A DNA stretch of 64,000 nucleotides from Hortaea werneckii. Its lineage: Eukaryota > Ascomycota > Dothideomycetes > Mycosphaerellales > Teratosphaeriaceae. Positions 43,877 through 56,186 of the stretch are shown here, piece by piece (position 1 is the first letter of the stretch; each line of letters starts with the position of its first letter). Both the position numbers and the translations under genes were made by a program. The stretch spans positions 248,001 through 312,000 of the forward strand of contig JBAOKB010000126.1 of the NCBI GenBank assembly GCA_037044905.1. The letters run 5' to 3'. The notes under the pieces were generated by a model. It made no database searches. It saw only the letters and a list, made by a program, of their open reading frames with translations, and was not told where the DNA came from.

Positions 43877-46697
43877 TCACTCCAACTCCAGCGTCCCCTC
43901 CACCAAAATCTCCCCTACACTCTTCCCAACCTTCACCCCATGTGGCCCCTTCGACAAAACCCAATCCTGCTGCCAGACGTCCCAGACACTCAGGTCTTTC
44001 CTGCGAAGGGGGAAAGAGAATGTCTCCGTTTCACCGGGGGAGAGCAATTTCTTCTCGAAACCGCGCAGGGCGAGGGGAAGATCGCTGGACGCGACTTCGA
44101 TGTACAGCTGTGCTACTTCGGCTGCGGTTACGGAGCCGGAATTGGTGATTTGTACGGAGACGGTGGCGAGGTGGTCGAAGAGGGCGGGGTTGCCGCCTTG
44201 CGGGAGTGTGGTGGTGTTGGGAAGAGGGTTGGAAGGCCGGGGGCAACGGGGAGGTCGTGGCGCCTTCGGCCAGTCGGATGCTGAGGTTCGAGTAGCTGAA
44301 ATTGGTATAGGTCAGGCCGTAGCCGAAGGGATAGCGGGGCGTGATGTCCTGCTGGATGAAGTGCTTGTAGTCGATGAAGAGGCCTTCGTCGAAGGAGGAT
44401 TGCGGGTAGAGGGGTGTGTCGGCGGAGGGGAGGGAAGGGGATAAGAGGTCGCCGTAGTCGGCTTCGGTTTTGGCGACGGTGTAGGGCAGGCGGCCGGAGG
44501 GGGATTGTTCGCCGTATAGGATCGTGGCGAGGGCTTCGCCGTTCATCTGGCCCGGGACGTGTGCGAAGATGACGGCTGTGACGTTCGCGTTCTCGATCCA
44601 GGTATCTACCAGGCGGACGCCGGCGTTGTGGATGACCACGATGGTGTTCTTGCATTGGGACGCTACGTTCTCCACCAGCGTGTCGGAGTATTCGTCCTCG
44701 GATTCCACTCCGATCCCAGCCCTCGGAGCTCTGTGCGTTGATCATGACGATACACGGTGCACCCGGGGCTTTTACAGTCGGCTTCTGGCCTACGAACTGA
44801 GTATGGAGTGTCTGGTTCCAAGTCCGCGCCCGCGAGGCTAGAGCGTCATGTGCTGAGATTGACCAAGCTACTTTGACTGCACCAGATCCTCCGCCTGACA
44901 AGATCGTCCCATCGAGAGCGATCTGCGGGCCTGCGTGCGGGTCGGGAAGAATGTCTCCAGCCTGAAGATAGTAATCGATGAAAGTAAAAATCCTCCCGTC
45001 TTCATACTTTTGTGTGTTGGCGAGGCCTATGTCGTAGAGACCGAACCCTTCAGCCGAAGTGTTCAAACCTCCTATAGCATCGTAGCCGAACAGGTTGAGC
45101 GTGTCCGTACTGGATGGGTCGAGTGGTAAGGCACCTTCAGTATTCTTGACTAGCACATGTCCTTCGATGGCGCCTTGCAATAGAGTAGATTCCACATCTT
45201 CGGCTTGCGCATTTGTTTCTTCATGCTGATTCAAGCCCGGCTCCTCGAGTTCTGCAAAGCGGTACCATGCTGCTAGAATTCTAGTGGCTTGGTCGGTGAG
45301 CCTCTCGGCGCTGACTGATCCATTGTTCACTGCCTCTGCAAGGGATTCTGCAGTCAGGAAGCTGAAGAGGGCATGACCATATCTAAGCCTGCCTCGTTCG
45401 CAGCTGGAGAGGATTTCAATTAGCATCTCCTCTTGTTTCGACTTGCTTCAGCAAATCCCCGTCATTGCATGGCCAACCTTTGCCGCTGCCATGCTCTGCT
45501 TTTTGAGAGATAGAAGCGTCCAACCAAAATAAGATAGGACTTACCTATACCAGTATGAACGGCATACCAATCACTAACAACAAACCCCTGAAACCCCAGC
45601 TCCCCCTTCAGCAGCCCATTCATAAGCTTACTATTCTGACACCCATAGCTATTATTCGCCCTCTGATAAGAACACATCACCGAGCCAGCGCCTGCCGCCA
45701 AAGCATCCTGGAACGGCCACATATAAAGCTCATGCGCCGTCTGATCATCCACATTCGACGAAACGGCCTGGTTGCCGAAATAGCCCAGAAAGCCAAAGGC
45801 GAAGGGGTTCCGATTGGTTTCCTGCTCGTTGAAGAGCCAGTGCTTGACGCACGCGATGACGGATTCTGGATCCCCGTCACGGTGGGCGCGATGAGCTGGC
45901 CGGAGAGGTAGGGGTCGTTGGAGAAGCCTATCGACTGCGTCAGCATCATGAGCGATTTGAAACTTGAATCTTCTTTTAAAAAAAAAGACCTTACCCTCCC
46001 AATTCCGTCCCCCTCTCGCAATCCTCCCATCGCGCCCCCCACGGGGCCTAACACCACATTCGCCCCGCGAGCCCTGAACTCGCGACCCAGAAACTGCGCC
46101 CGCTCTAACGCCGACGAGCGGTTCCAGGACGCGCCGATGGATAACTGGGATGGGAAACCAGAGCTCTGGTCTGTCCCGCGCACGCCGTTCTCGTTGTCCT
46201 GCAGACACATGCCGGGGAAACCTGCGACGGGGTCGATGAACCCGCTGCACCCCGCGCGTGTCGCTGCTGCCGAGCGTGAGGGATGCGCGTTGGACGTCGT
46301 CTAGCTCGGCGACGAGGGCGGAGGCTTGTGCGTAGGCTTCTACCCAGGCTGGGTCGTTGCCTCCGACGGCTTTGAAGAGGGATCAGACTTCAACTTCTTT
46401 TCGATCTTCCAAAGCCGTTGGGATGATGAACTTACGGGTAGGATAGACAGGTGGAGAGCGTCCATAGCTCCAGTACTGTTCGGGGAAGATGTATTTAAGC
46501 ACTGCCTGGAGTCCGGCCTGGGCTTGGTCGGAGACGTAGGAGTAAACGTCGTCGATGGTGGAGTTTCCCACCGACCCGTCGAGGCTGTTGATAAGGTCGT
46601 CGAGAGTGCCGAGGATATCGGATTCGTTTAGGGGTTGCTGAGCAGTCGTCGTGCGCAGCAATGCCGCGGCGGCGAGGGAGAGGGGAAGATGTTTCAT
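43877..46697 (-). CDS. Secreted GH3 beta-glucosidase, four exons, about six frameshifts
   Basis: Starts MKHLPLSLAAAALLRTTTAQ, a signal peptide, then a GH3 N-terminal domain: AWVEAYAQASALVAELDDVQ, FPGMCLQDNENGVRGTDQ, RAQFLGREFRARGANVVLGP and GFQGFVVSDWYAVHTGIG, where the Asp of SDW is the nucleophile. The C-terminal domain has VNNGSVSAERLTDQATRILA and LNLFGYDAIGGLN. The end is a fibronectin-III-like domain (VAQLYIEVASSDLPLALRGF to LELE and TGA). Introns are at about 46,435-46,370, 46.0-45.93 kb and 45,544-45,404. Single-base frame changes are needed near 46,250, 46,025, 45,868, 45,375, 44,720 and 44,240. Every conserved block survives. By family it hydrolyses terminal beta-glucosides outside the cell. 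It would be inactive if the shifts are real. Confidence 0.82.
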
Positions 46698-47741
46698 GGT
46701 GCTAGCAGTGCTCTTCCAAGGAGCAGTTGTTGCAGCGCAGAGAAGGCAATGATGTCGCAAAGGGTGCCCTGTATATGTATATATACCTCTCTCTCTCTCT
46801 CTTTCTCTTGCTTCCAACCAACGAGTGAAGTTTTTAAACTCTTTGCGGAGAGGAGAGATGCGACATCCAGGATCCAAGCCTGCTAGGAGCGAGCAAAGAC
46901 TTGCACCCCAAGCAAGCCCATATACAAATTAATCTCGCATAGCTGCACATCCAGCGTCTATCCCCAAGTGACCTACATACTCCGTGACGGTCTCTGTACT
47001 GTTTTCGGTTTAGCGACCCAGCCTATTCCTGCGTTAGAACGCAAGAATACCTTCGCGAATGATGTTGTAAAGGTCTGCCGAGGTAAGACATAATTTAGGG
47101 AGAAAGAGTCCTAGTTTCAGCTCGCTTGCTGGGGTCCCCAGTCCAGGGTGAAGTGACGTCTTCAAAAGCCACTTCCCCAAAAAGGAGTAGTATGTGTAGT
47201 CGGGAGGGGTTTGCGGGCAGCAAGTACACAATATGCAGGTACGCACGCGGGTCGCATAGATATATTGCGTAGTATGCACCAACAGGTCACTTTGTACCTT
47301 TGACTCTTTTATTATCAGCGTAGGCGACCTTGGAATTATCACACGCATTCGCCTGCGACAGGGGACTGCTTGGCGAGCTTCTCTGCAGAGATGCGCATAT
47401 TTGCATTTCCAAGCAAGACATTTAGGGGGCATGAGGAGCCGCCAAAGGACGGCATCTAGTCTTTTTGCCTTTGAGTATGAAGACGCTACATTCAAGGAAT
47501 AAGGTGCAACGTATATGCGCAATGCGATGAGACATCACCCAAAACTCGTGTAAAACTCGTCGGCAATGCGTAGGAACCTATAATCAGGCGATTCTTGCAT
47601 TTAGCTGGGTAAGGGAGAAATCTGCTGAGAAAGGGTAATGAAGTTAAGTTTTTTCCGTCTTTCACTGAAGTATAGTGTAGGCTAGAAAAGATTTATCGTG
47701 AGGGCCTAGGTATTGGAAAGGTAAAAGGAGAGAGGATTTCA
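46698..47741. other. Upstream region of the GH3 gene, no supported gene
   Basis: About 1 kb including a CT microsatellite (46,788-46,806). A minus-strand ORF of 162 codons at 47,034-47,522 has no domain or splice signal and lacks support. Confidence 0.45.
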
Positions 47742-49208
47742 TTACCCTCTTCCAACCTTGAAGCTCAGAATCTGTGATAAACAAGTCAGGACACGAGTCG
47801 CATACCCTCCATAGAGGGAAGGGAAAAGGGACGAATGGAGAGATAGCACATACATCATTCTTACCAGGCCCGACCTCATCCTCCTCCGAAACGCGAATCC
47901 CGCCAACCGTCTCGACGAAAGCCAGCGGCGCATCGCCCATGACCTTCCGATACACATCACCAACCGTACTCCCCTTCTTCACGAGGACACAATCCCTGAA
48001 AACCGCCGCACGCTCAGAACCCGTGCCTGCCTCTCCACTGCCAAAGGTCCCAATATTCCTAACCGGGAAAACCGCCACGAGACCTAGCAACTCGGAAGCA
48101 CGAGTCAAGACCTGATTGACGCCCGTACTGCCGAAGCGATACAGGACCATATCCTTCAGGTTCTCGATGCGCGTCTTGAGCTTCTCATCCATCTCCTTCA
48201 AGCCGGAGCCGGCGGTATCCGGGTCCTCGCCCAGCTCGATCAAGTCCTCGCGACTATCCACGAACTCGGAGCCGGGGACATAGCGGATATATTCCTGCTT
48301 GACGAGGCGACGGAGGAAGACTTCGGAGATGGCGGAGCAGAGCACGATGCGTTCGGGCGGGACGAGCCGCGCGATCTTGCTGACGTTCTTGTCGGCGTCC
48401 GGGTGGTCGATCTTGTTGAGGGCGAGGACGGTGGGGAATTTCTCGTCCACGAAGGCGTTCACGACTTGTTCGACGGTGTCGTTGTCCCAGTCCTGGAGCG
48501 GTTGCTTGATGGCGAGCTTGTCGAGGGTGCGGGCGACGATGGTCCCCGTGGCGCCGTAGCCGGAGAATTGGCCTTGCAGGGTCTCGACGTTGGAGGCTTT
48601 GATGGCGGCGTGGCGGCGTTTGACGCCGCCCCATTTCTGCATCAGGTTGCCGAGGACCCAGTTGACGATCTCGCTGCGCAGCCAGACGATGTCGTTGCTG
48701 GGGTCGTAGCCCCGGGTGGATTTGCCGTCGGCGTCGGTGGTGCCGCTCACGTCGACGACGTGGATCAGAGCGTCGGCGTGGCGGAGGTCATCGAGGAATT
48801 TGTTCCCGAGTCCTTTGCCTTGGTGTGCGCCGGGGACCAGCCCTGCCACGTCGAGCAGCTCGATGGGCACGGAGCGGACGCCTTGCTGGCAGGTGCCGTA
48901 GTTGGGTTTGCATCTTTTCTGAAGCGGCGGCGCTTGTCCTGACTCCGGAGGGGCATTGTTTGGGAGAGACTCGCGCGAGCAGGCGCAAGGGATCTGGAGG
49001 TAACCTATGGCGCGGTTGGGATCGATGGTGGTGAAAGGGAAGTTGCCTGAAGGGGATGGGTCAGCATGGCGACTGCGGTGGTGGGCAATGCTATGCGCAT
49101 TGGTGTTGGCGCACCTACTTTGGCTGTGGTATCCGTCAGGCTGTTCAGCGTGGTCGATTTGCCTGAGGATGGCTTGCCGACCAAGGCAATGAGGGGGTCG
49201 CGCGGCAT
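47742..49208 (-). CDS. Obg/YchF-type GTP-binding protein (yeast YGR210C-like), three exons
   Basis: Exons 49,208-49,115, 49,046-47,854 and 47,771-47,742 give 438 residues. G1 is LIALVGKPSSGKSTTLN (residues about 6-22), G3 is LLDVAGLVPGAHQGKGLG and G4 is LALNKIDHPD. The second half (GVNQVLTRASELLGLVAVFP) and a C-terminal TGS-like ubiquitin fold (VETVGGIRVSEEDEVGPGKN, then ILSFKVGRG) fit this family of translation-associated GTPases. The last exon is only 30 bases, so the ORF reading through the donor GTATGT at 47,853 would end in a false tail. A Cys-rich loop (KRCKPNYGTCQQG) after the switch region is present. Yeast YGR210C is itself little studied. Confidence 0.9.
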
Positions 49209-50303
49209 GCTGGCGACAGGAGGGCCTCAGAGAAATCAGTCGACAGCCAGTACCGACGATTGGGATTGTTCAAGAGGCCGAGCAGCGTTACAAGGCCGTT
49301 GAAGGATGTCGTGGTCCTGTAGCAAGCGTAGCAACCTTAACGTTTGGAACCGAATTCCAAGTTGTCAGACGGCGTGCCGACTCGTGCGTCACTTTCTTTC
49401 TTCAATACCTTAATCAAATTGATGGAGGGGCAGAAGGCGGGACGAGGCCGAGCTGCCGCTGCAGCCGAACCTTAACGGCTATACCCAGGGAGCCAGGGCA
49501 GGCAGAGCGGCTCGAGAGCGGCAAGGTAATCCCCGAACGATCATCGAAGCCTGATGGGCAAACTCTAACGGATGGAGAAGGAAGACGGGTTGATCGTCCT
49601 GACCGCATCCTCTGATAGTCCCGTGTGTACCCCCTCTCTCTCTTTGCGTGAAATCGCTCACACCTTCAAGTCACAAGCCCGCAATACCTCCTACAGATGT
49701 GAATTTGGATGCGCGCTGCGGGGCGATACAGATCTGCAGTCTGACACGTTGGCGCCCTTCCAACCGGCTTCGGTGGTGAGCAGCCGAGTGTGGTGAACGT
49801 GCTTTCTATTTGGAGTCCGTGCTTAGCTCTTCCCTTAACGACGACGAAAGAAAGGGAACGGGGGCGTTCGCGGAGACGTGCAGACGTGGAGAAGGATACA
49901 ACGTCTGCGACACATTTTCTAATCCCCCGCCTCCTCCGGGCGTGCTGCTCAATTGTCGCGGTCGCCGGAAACGCGGGAAGGGTCACACAACATCGACAAC
50001 ATTCACTGCGCTGGGAGTAAGCGCAGCGGCGTCAGGCCAGACACTGAGACACCGAGCGATGGCAGACCGATAGGACTGTCCGTTCGAGCCTTGAGGCCAG
50101 TGACGATCACGAGCAATCCCTATCCATTGCAGCTGCATATCACGACCTTAATAGCAGACCCCTCGTTGTGGAAGCTTGACACCGGAAACACTTCCTGGGA
50201 CGGCGAACGTTCAGACCACAATCCGGGAGGGGGATCGCCATGGACATTGCAACCCGCTTACAACCCCGTGCACGGGCACAAGGGCATCTGAACCGGGAGA
50301 AAA
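49209..50303. promoter_or_regulatory. Divergent promoter region between GTPase and DYRK kinase
   Basis: About 1.1 kb between opposite starts. Many short ORFs overlap; none is supported. The region carries C/T-rich stretches but no operator I can name. Confidence 0.45.
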
Positions 50304-53300
50304 ATGGTGCACCGCACGATGACAGCGGTGGAGAGTGTATGTCTCCCTGACCCAAACCTCTGCAACCGATCGGGTCATCCTGAGCTACTGACTGACACAC
50401 TTGGCCAGCCGCCGACTCGCTCTCGAACCAGCGGGCTGCCAAGTACGCCCGGACGGGGAACGCGACTGACACGGCCGACGTGCACGCCTTCCGCAAGCCT
50501 TCCGCTCCAGCATCCGCATCCAAACCACCAGGACAGGGAGGCGAGCGGACCCCGAACATCACGACCCGACGCAAGCCCACGCTGAGGGAGAACGTCAGAG
50601 TGCCGAGCGGGCCACGTGAACTGCCCCGGAGTCCAAGCAAGCGGTAAGCACACACATGCGGTGGCAAGGAGGAGCGTCTTCACGTTCGCGGCTTTGAGAA
50701 GGAAGGGACACCCGCAGAGGCAAGCAAGACTGACCCGTCCTAGGATTGGAAGCCACACCCACACCCACTCCACCTCCAACTCCAGCTCCAACCCCAATCC
50801 GACTCCTCCCACCTCCACCCCAACCGCCGCGCAACCTCCACCCGCTGCTGCCAACTCTCGCTCCTTCTCAAACAACCACTCCCTCCCGCCGACTTCCAAA
50901 TTCTCCGAGTTCCGCGGCCGCCTACCTTCCGCCCAGCAACCCCAGCACTCGTCTGCCGAGGAGACAGACTCTCCCACCACTCCTGCAGAAAAAGCTCACG
51001 ATGGCTTCGACTTCGTGCCGACGATGAACTTTGATGACTTCCAAAGCTCCATTACTGACCCAAACTGGACGAGTCCGTTACTGAGCGAGTTTCCCACCCA
51101 TAGCGGTGGCCGTGCATTGCCAAAAGAGCCTGAACCAAACATTACACAAAGGCCAGACACAATGCCAAGGGCACGTGGCACATCGAGCTTGCAGGCCAAA
51201 GTCACGACTGGAAGCAGAGACAGACAGGAGAATGATGGTTCGCAGGCAGCGGAGGGGAAGCAGGGCGGCCATAGTCGATCGGTGAGCTTCAGGAAGAAAT
51301 TGGTCTCTGGTCAGCCCGCCGCAGCGAAGACCCAGACTCTACAGCAGAAGGCACAAGATCAATCGCTTCCGCCGAGTGCCTCTCAGCCCAATCTGAGTGT
51401 GAGGACGAAGAGACAAAATACTATGCCGAGCTCTACGACCACCCCTTCTTTGCATGCTACGCCACAGGCGGGGAATTCTGCTGCGCGAGCTCCGCGTAAA
51501 AGCATCACTGGGTCCGCAGCAATCTCCAATGCCATGAGCGAGAGGCATGGCAGTGGGAGCACGCAAGGGTCCATTACCACCTCCAACGTGTCGTCTGATG
51601 CCGCACCACCCCATCAGCAGTCAGGCCCGAAGCGTACAACTTCACTGAGCAAGTCACGCCATCCCAATTTCCATCATACCAATTCAGCAGAGAACCAAGA
51701 TCTGCCGAGACTCGCCCCATCGTCAGCGAATACGCAGAGCCGGGCTGCAAGAGTCAAGAGTATGCAAGCGCCGCCTCGTGACGCCAATGCTGCTACCAAC
51801 TTCAATCTTAACCCCGATACTCCTGACCGCGCTGATCGTGCTGGCCGTGGTGCCAAGTCGCAAGGGAGTCGAGACCGCGCCCTCACTCCCTCATCCGTTA
51901 ACTCTGCAAGCAAGCGACAGTCGACCGTATCGGGGCGTGCCAGTGGACTTGGTGCTCGTACCATTTCGCCTACCGATGCCCGGCGGATCAAACGCATGTC
52001 CATGGCTAACGCACCACCTATGCCGATACCGTCTGCGAATTTGCCAAAGGCTTCTGGCCCTCCGACGCCGAACGAAGATTTACAGCATAATTCTGCTTGG
52101 CCCACAAAAGCATCCGGTGCTGTCGACGTCCCACGAGTGGCACAGCCTTCTCCAAGCTTTATACCAAGGAGAACGAGCAACAATTCTGGCAGTGCTCGAG
52201 CTAGCCCAGAAAGAGTTACCCAATTTCCAAATCTACCAAGTGCAACCCAGAGTGCTTGGCCAGACGCTGCAGGTGGTGGCGTGACTGCTCGGCAGGCGAG
52301 GCCAGGAAGTCTCAGCTCCAAATCAAGCTATCAGTCTTTGCTTAGTAGGGATAATTCAAGCAGCCGCCTGCCTACCCCGAAGCCTAGAAGTGGAAGCACA
52401 GCTTCTCTATCACGCCAAGACAACCAATCCATGACGCAATCGCAGGACGACAATGAGCTAGTACCCCCTGTACCCGCAATACCGAAGGCCTATGAGAGCC
52501 CCAAGGAGTATGATTCCAGTCAATACTTTCCCAGCCCATCTGGCAAATCGCTGGGTCTTGGGGTCGAGTCGAGTGACTTTGACGGCCGTGGTTCCCTGTT
52601 GCCACCTTCGGCACCTGCTACCGCCAACCCGTCGCCAAGAGGAAGTCTAGAATTGACCAGACAGAGTGGCACGGAAGGGAAGCGGTCAGGAGAAATCAAC
52701 CGGGGACACAAACGACAGAGCACGCTTGGGGCGCCTTCGAGTGCGCTGCCAACCAGTGGAGCTGCGACGACTGCTGGGAGTCGCATGGCGAGCACTTCCT
52801 CCAGGCCGCAGCCTGATCCGGCCGGCAGGCGTAACAACAATCTCCAGCCTTTGCGGCTTCCGCCCTTGAACTTGATGGCACTAAGCAGCAAATTTTCGTC
52901 GGCTTTGTCGCAGCAGCAACAGCAGCAGCAACAGCAGCAGCAGCAGCAGCAGCAGGTCCCGAAGACTCCAGCATCGCTCCCTCACCCCACAAAAGAAATT
53001 GAGCAGAGAGCAGACTACAACACCGCCCACACGCCCGAACCGCGACGCATGGCAACCAAAACCCCTTCCACGCCAATGACAGCTTCAAAAGCCACCTTTT
53101 GGAAGCGCCACGATGAGGCGGCGAAAGGTTTGCGAAGCAGTTCCAGTCATCATGCTTTGAGAGATGCTACGGGAGGATTTGAAGATCCGGGCATGAGCAC
53201 ACGCTTTTTCGATGACTCTTCCGACCCCGATACGGCCGGTGGTGTTGGAGTAGGAGTTAAGCGCAGCTCCGGCATGCCGATCTCGGGCAAGAAGCTTGGA

Positions 53301-56186
53301 AGAGGTATCACGCCGTTTGCTTCTGGCAGTCTACCTAAGGGTTCTGGGGAGTTTGCCAAATTACAGGCTCGAGCAGCCAGCGGTGACTATAGTAGCGCGT
53401 ATTCCGGCGGCAATGGGTCGATCGGGGATGATTATGACCTAGGTGTCTTTGCCGAGCATCTAAACCTTCGTGGAACTAAGCAGAGGCAAGATCCTGGTGC
53501 CGCGGCGAGGCCGAAGACTAGCGGGCATGTCTCAACGACACAGACTAGTGCCAAGGTTGGCACACCTTCAAGTGGTGAAAGTCCGGTCGTTGAGCAGCCA
53601 CCCGCTCGTCACTTGCCTGAAGTCCCCCCAGGCAAGAAAGAAAGTGGGGGTTTAAGGAGGAAACTGAGCCTTGGGTGGCGGAGGAGCAGTAGCAAGGCTG
53701 CTCAGCATCCTGAGCACAAGAGTTCAAACCAAACCGGGCAGCCGAGCCCAGCGATGCCTACAGCAGACACATCCAGCCTTGCAGACAGGGCGGAGAAACA
53801 ACGAGAGCAGAAAGCGCACGAAACCGGTGACAAACTCTCCATTGCGCAGCAGAGAAGAAGCCAAATGCCTCCGCCACCAACAACGAAAGCCGGCGGATTG
53901 CCTACGAGCCAAACATGGAGCGGTGACGTATCCAACTTGCAGTCATCTCAGTTGCTTCAAGTTGGTGGCACTAGCAGTGCAAGGCCGAGCTTGGACGAAT
54001 CAAAGAGGAAGAGCACAATCGATTCACCTCAACAAAATACTGTCAATGGCGAGGCCGAGCAGTCGATCCAGCAGCACCCCGTCGCGGCGAAGACCAGGGC
54101 TTTGCATTCCGAACATGGCCCTCAGCCGGTGAACTCGTCAGGTAGCCGAGCAACCAGCTGGGCCAACTTCGGCGCAGGGGCTCAGAGTGGTCAACGGTCG
54201 GCAACCAATGGTACATCCATTGCCAAACCTACGACCGCTCCTAAGCACAACAAAACAGCGTCCAGTACCATTTCAGCCATTGTCAAGGATAAAGACGACT
54301 TCTCTGCCGATGACGAAATGAAACGACTTTCACAGAAACGACGCGATGTGGACGTTGCCGCAAAGGAAACGGAAGCCCTTAAAGCGCGCGCTACCGCCAG
54401 GCCTCCTATGAGTCCACTCTCGTGCTTGCACGACCGGCATTGTGCCCTCAATATCTTCGAGCGTGGCGAAATCGTCGATTACGACAAGGACGGCGTCTTC
54501 TTCACTGGAACGCGCAATGCGAAGAAGATCATTGGGTCGCTGACTTCACCCATGGGAGCTACGCCATCCGATGGCAGCAAGAACGGCAATTACGGGTACG
54601 ATGACGAGAGAGGCGACTACAACATCGTCCTAGGCGATCATCTCGCGTACAGGTACGAAGTCATCGATGTGCTCGGTAAAGGGTCTTTCGGGCAAGTGGT
54701 GCGATGTGTCGATCACAAGGAAGGAGGTGTCGTTGCTGTCAAGATCATCCGGAACAAGAAGAGGTTTCATCAGCAGGCCCTTGTCGAAGTCGGCATCCTT
54801 GGTCGCCTGGGCGAGTGGGTGAGTATACACACCATTTTGAACGCGTTCAAGTCACAAGACTGACAGTATGATTAATAGGACCCTGACGGCTCTTATGCCA
54901 CTTTATCAATTACCGGCTCTTTCTACTTCCGCAATCACCTCTGCATCGTAACGCCCTGTTTGAGCATCAACCTCTACGAACTTATCCGTGCTCACAACTT
55001 TACCGGGTTCTCTCTGCCCCTCATCCGCCGCTTCTCCCGACAACTGCTCGCCTGTCTGATTCTACTCCAGCAAAAGCGCATCATTCACTGCGATCTCAAG
55101 CCTGAGAATATCTTACTCTGCGAAGCGCGCAAGGCCGACGTCCGCGTCATCGACTTTGGTTCCAGCTGTAAGGAGGAAGAGAAGGTGTATACGTACATCC
55201 AATCCCGTTTCTACCGCTCCCCCGAGGTGATCTTAGGATCTTCCTACGGTCTCGGAATCGACATGTGGTCTTTCGGCTGCATCCTCGCCGAGCTCTGGAC
55301 TGGGTACCCGCTCTTCCCTGGAGAAAACGAGCAGGAGCAACTTGCCTGCATCATGGAGATATTCGGTCCGCCGGACCGACACCTCGTGGAGCGCTGCACG
55401 AGGAAGAAGCTATTCTTCGACTCGGTCGGCAAGCCGCGCGTCACCGTTAGCAGCAAGGGCCGGCGAAGACGACCGAGCAGTAAGACTCTAGCCCAGGCGC
55501 TGAAGACAGACGACGATGCCTTCGTGGACTTCATCGCGCGCTGCCTGCGCTGGGATCCAGACCGTCGCATGAAGCCTAGCGAGGCCATCAGCCACCCCTT
55601 CATCACCAACACGACCCTGAACGCCCGCCCAGGAATCCCCGACGAAGCGCGCAGAGCCGCCCGCGCGCGCTCCACCGCCGCCGGCCCCACCGCTGCCGCC
55701 GTCGCCAACGGCACCAACGCCCCGGCCAGCTCCCCCGTCAAGCGCAACGCTTTCGCCCAGCAAGCCCAGACCACGCCCGCCATATCGAAGACCAAAGCGT
55801 CCGGCGGCCTTCAGGAGTCCTCGACCCCGCAGCAGCAACCTTCCACCATCCGGAGTATCTTCCCCCCTGCTGCGTCGGCTGCCAATGCCCCGCAGGCTTC
55901 GCCCTCGAAACCTTCCGCCGGAGGCGCCGGAGGCGCTGGTAACGCAAATAACAGCAGACGTCAGAGTCTGGCGCCTCCGTCGATCGGCAATGCGGCCGCG
56001 TCGGCGGCGGCGGGGAGTAAACGCGGCGCTAATGGTGCCGTTCTGACAGGCGGTGCTGGTGGTGTGGGACTGATGTCCGGACAGCGGAACCCGAGCGGGA
56101 ATATGGCCGCTGCTGCTGCCAGCGCGAGTATGAGCCATGGCGGCAATTCTGCAGGACATGGTGGAAGTAGTCGGTGGAGGGCTTGA
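50304..56186 (+). CDS. Large DYRK-family protein kinase (Pom1-like), four exons
   Basis: Exons 50,304-50,334, 50,409-50,643, 50,744-54,818 and 54,879-56,186 give about 1,882 residues. The kinase domain spans about 1390-1720: LGKGSFGQVVRCVDHK, VAVKIIRNKKRFHQQA, HCDLKPENILL, DFGSSC, and the DYRK activation loop YTYIQSRFYRSPEV, where the second Tyr is autophosphorylated in the family. Upstream, FERGEIVDYDKDGVFF is a DYRK-homology box. Some 1,300 Ser/Pro/Gln-rich residues precede it, with a 15-Gln tract. Pom1 in fission yeast is a polar cortical gradient kinase that controls cell size and polarity; a similar role here is inference. Exons 3 and 4 carry long open frames. The start is uncertain: exon 2 (TRRKPTLRENVRVPSGPREL) is certain, but the 31-base first exon with donor GTGTAT is my best guess. 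Confidence 0.85.
52911..52955 (+). repeat. CAG/CAA tract coding 15 Gln in the DYRK kinase
   Basis: Uninterrupted CAG/CAA codons in frame inside the disordered N-terminal part. Length variation between strains is likely. Confidence 0.9.

Noticed and set aside
47034..47522. 162-codon minus-strand ORF
   Set aside because: No domain or coding signs; embedded in the GH3 upstream region.
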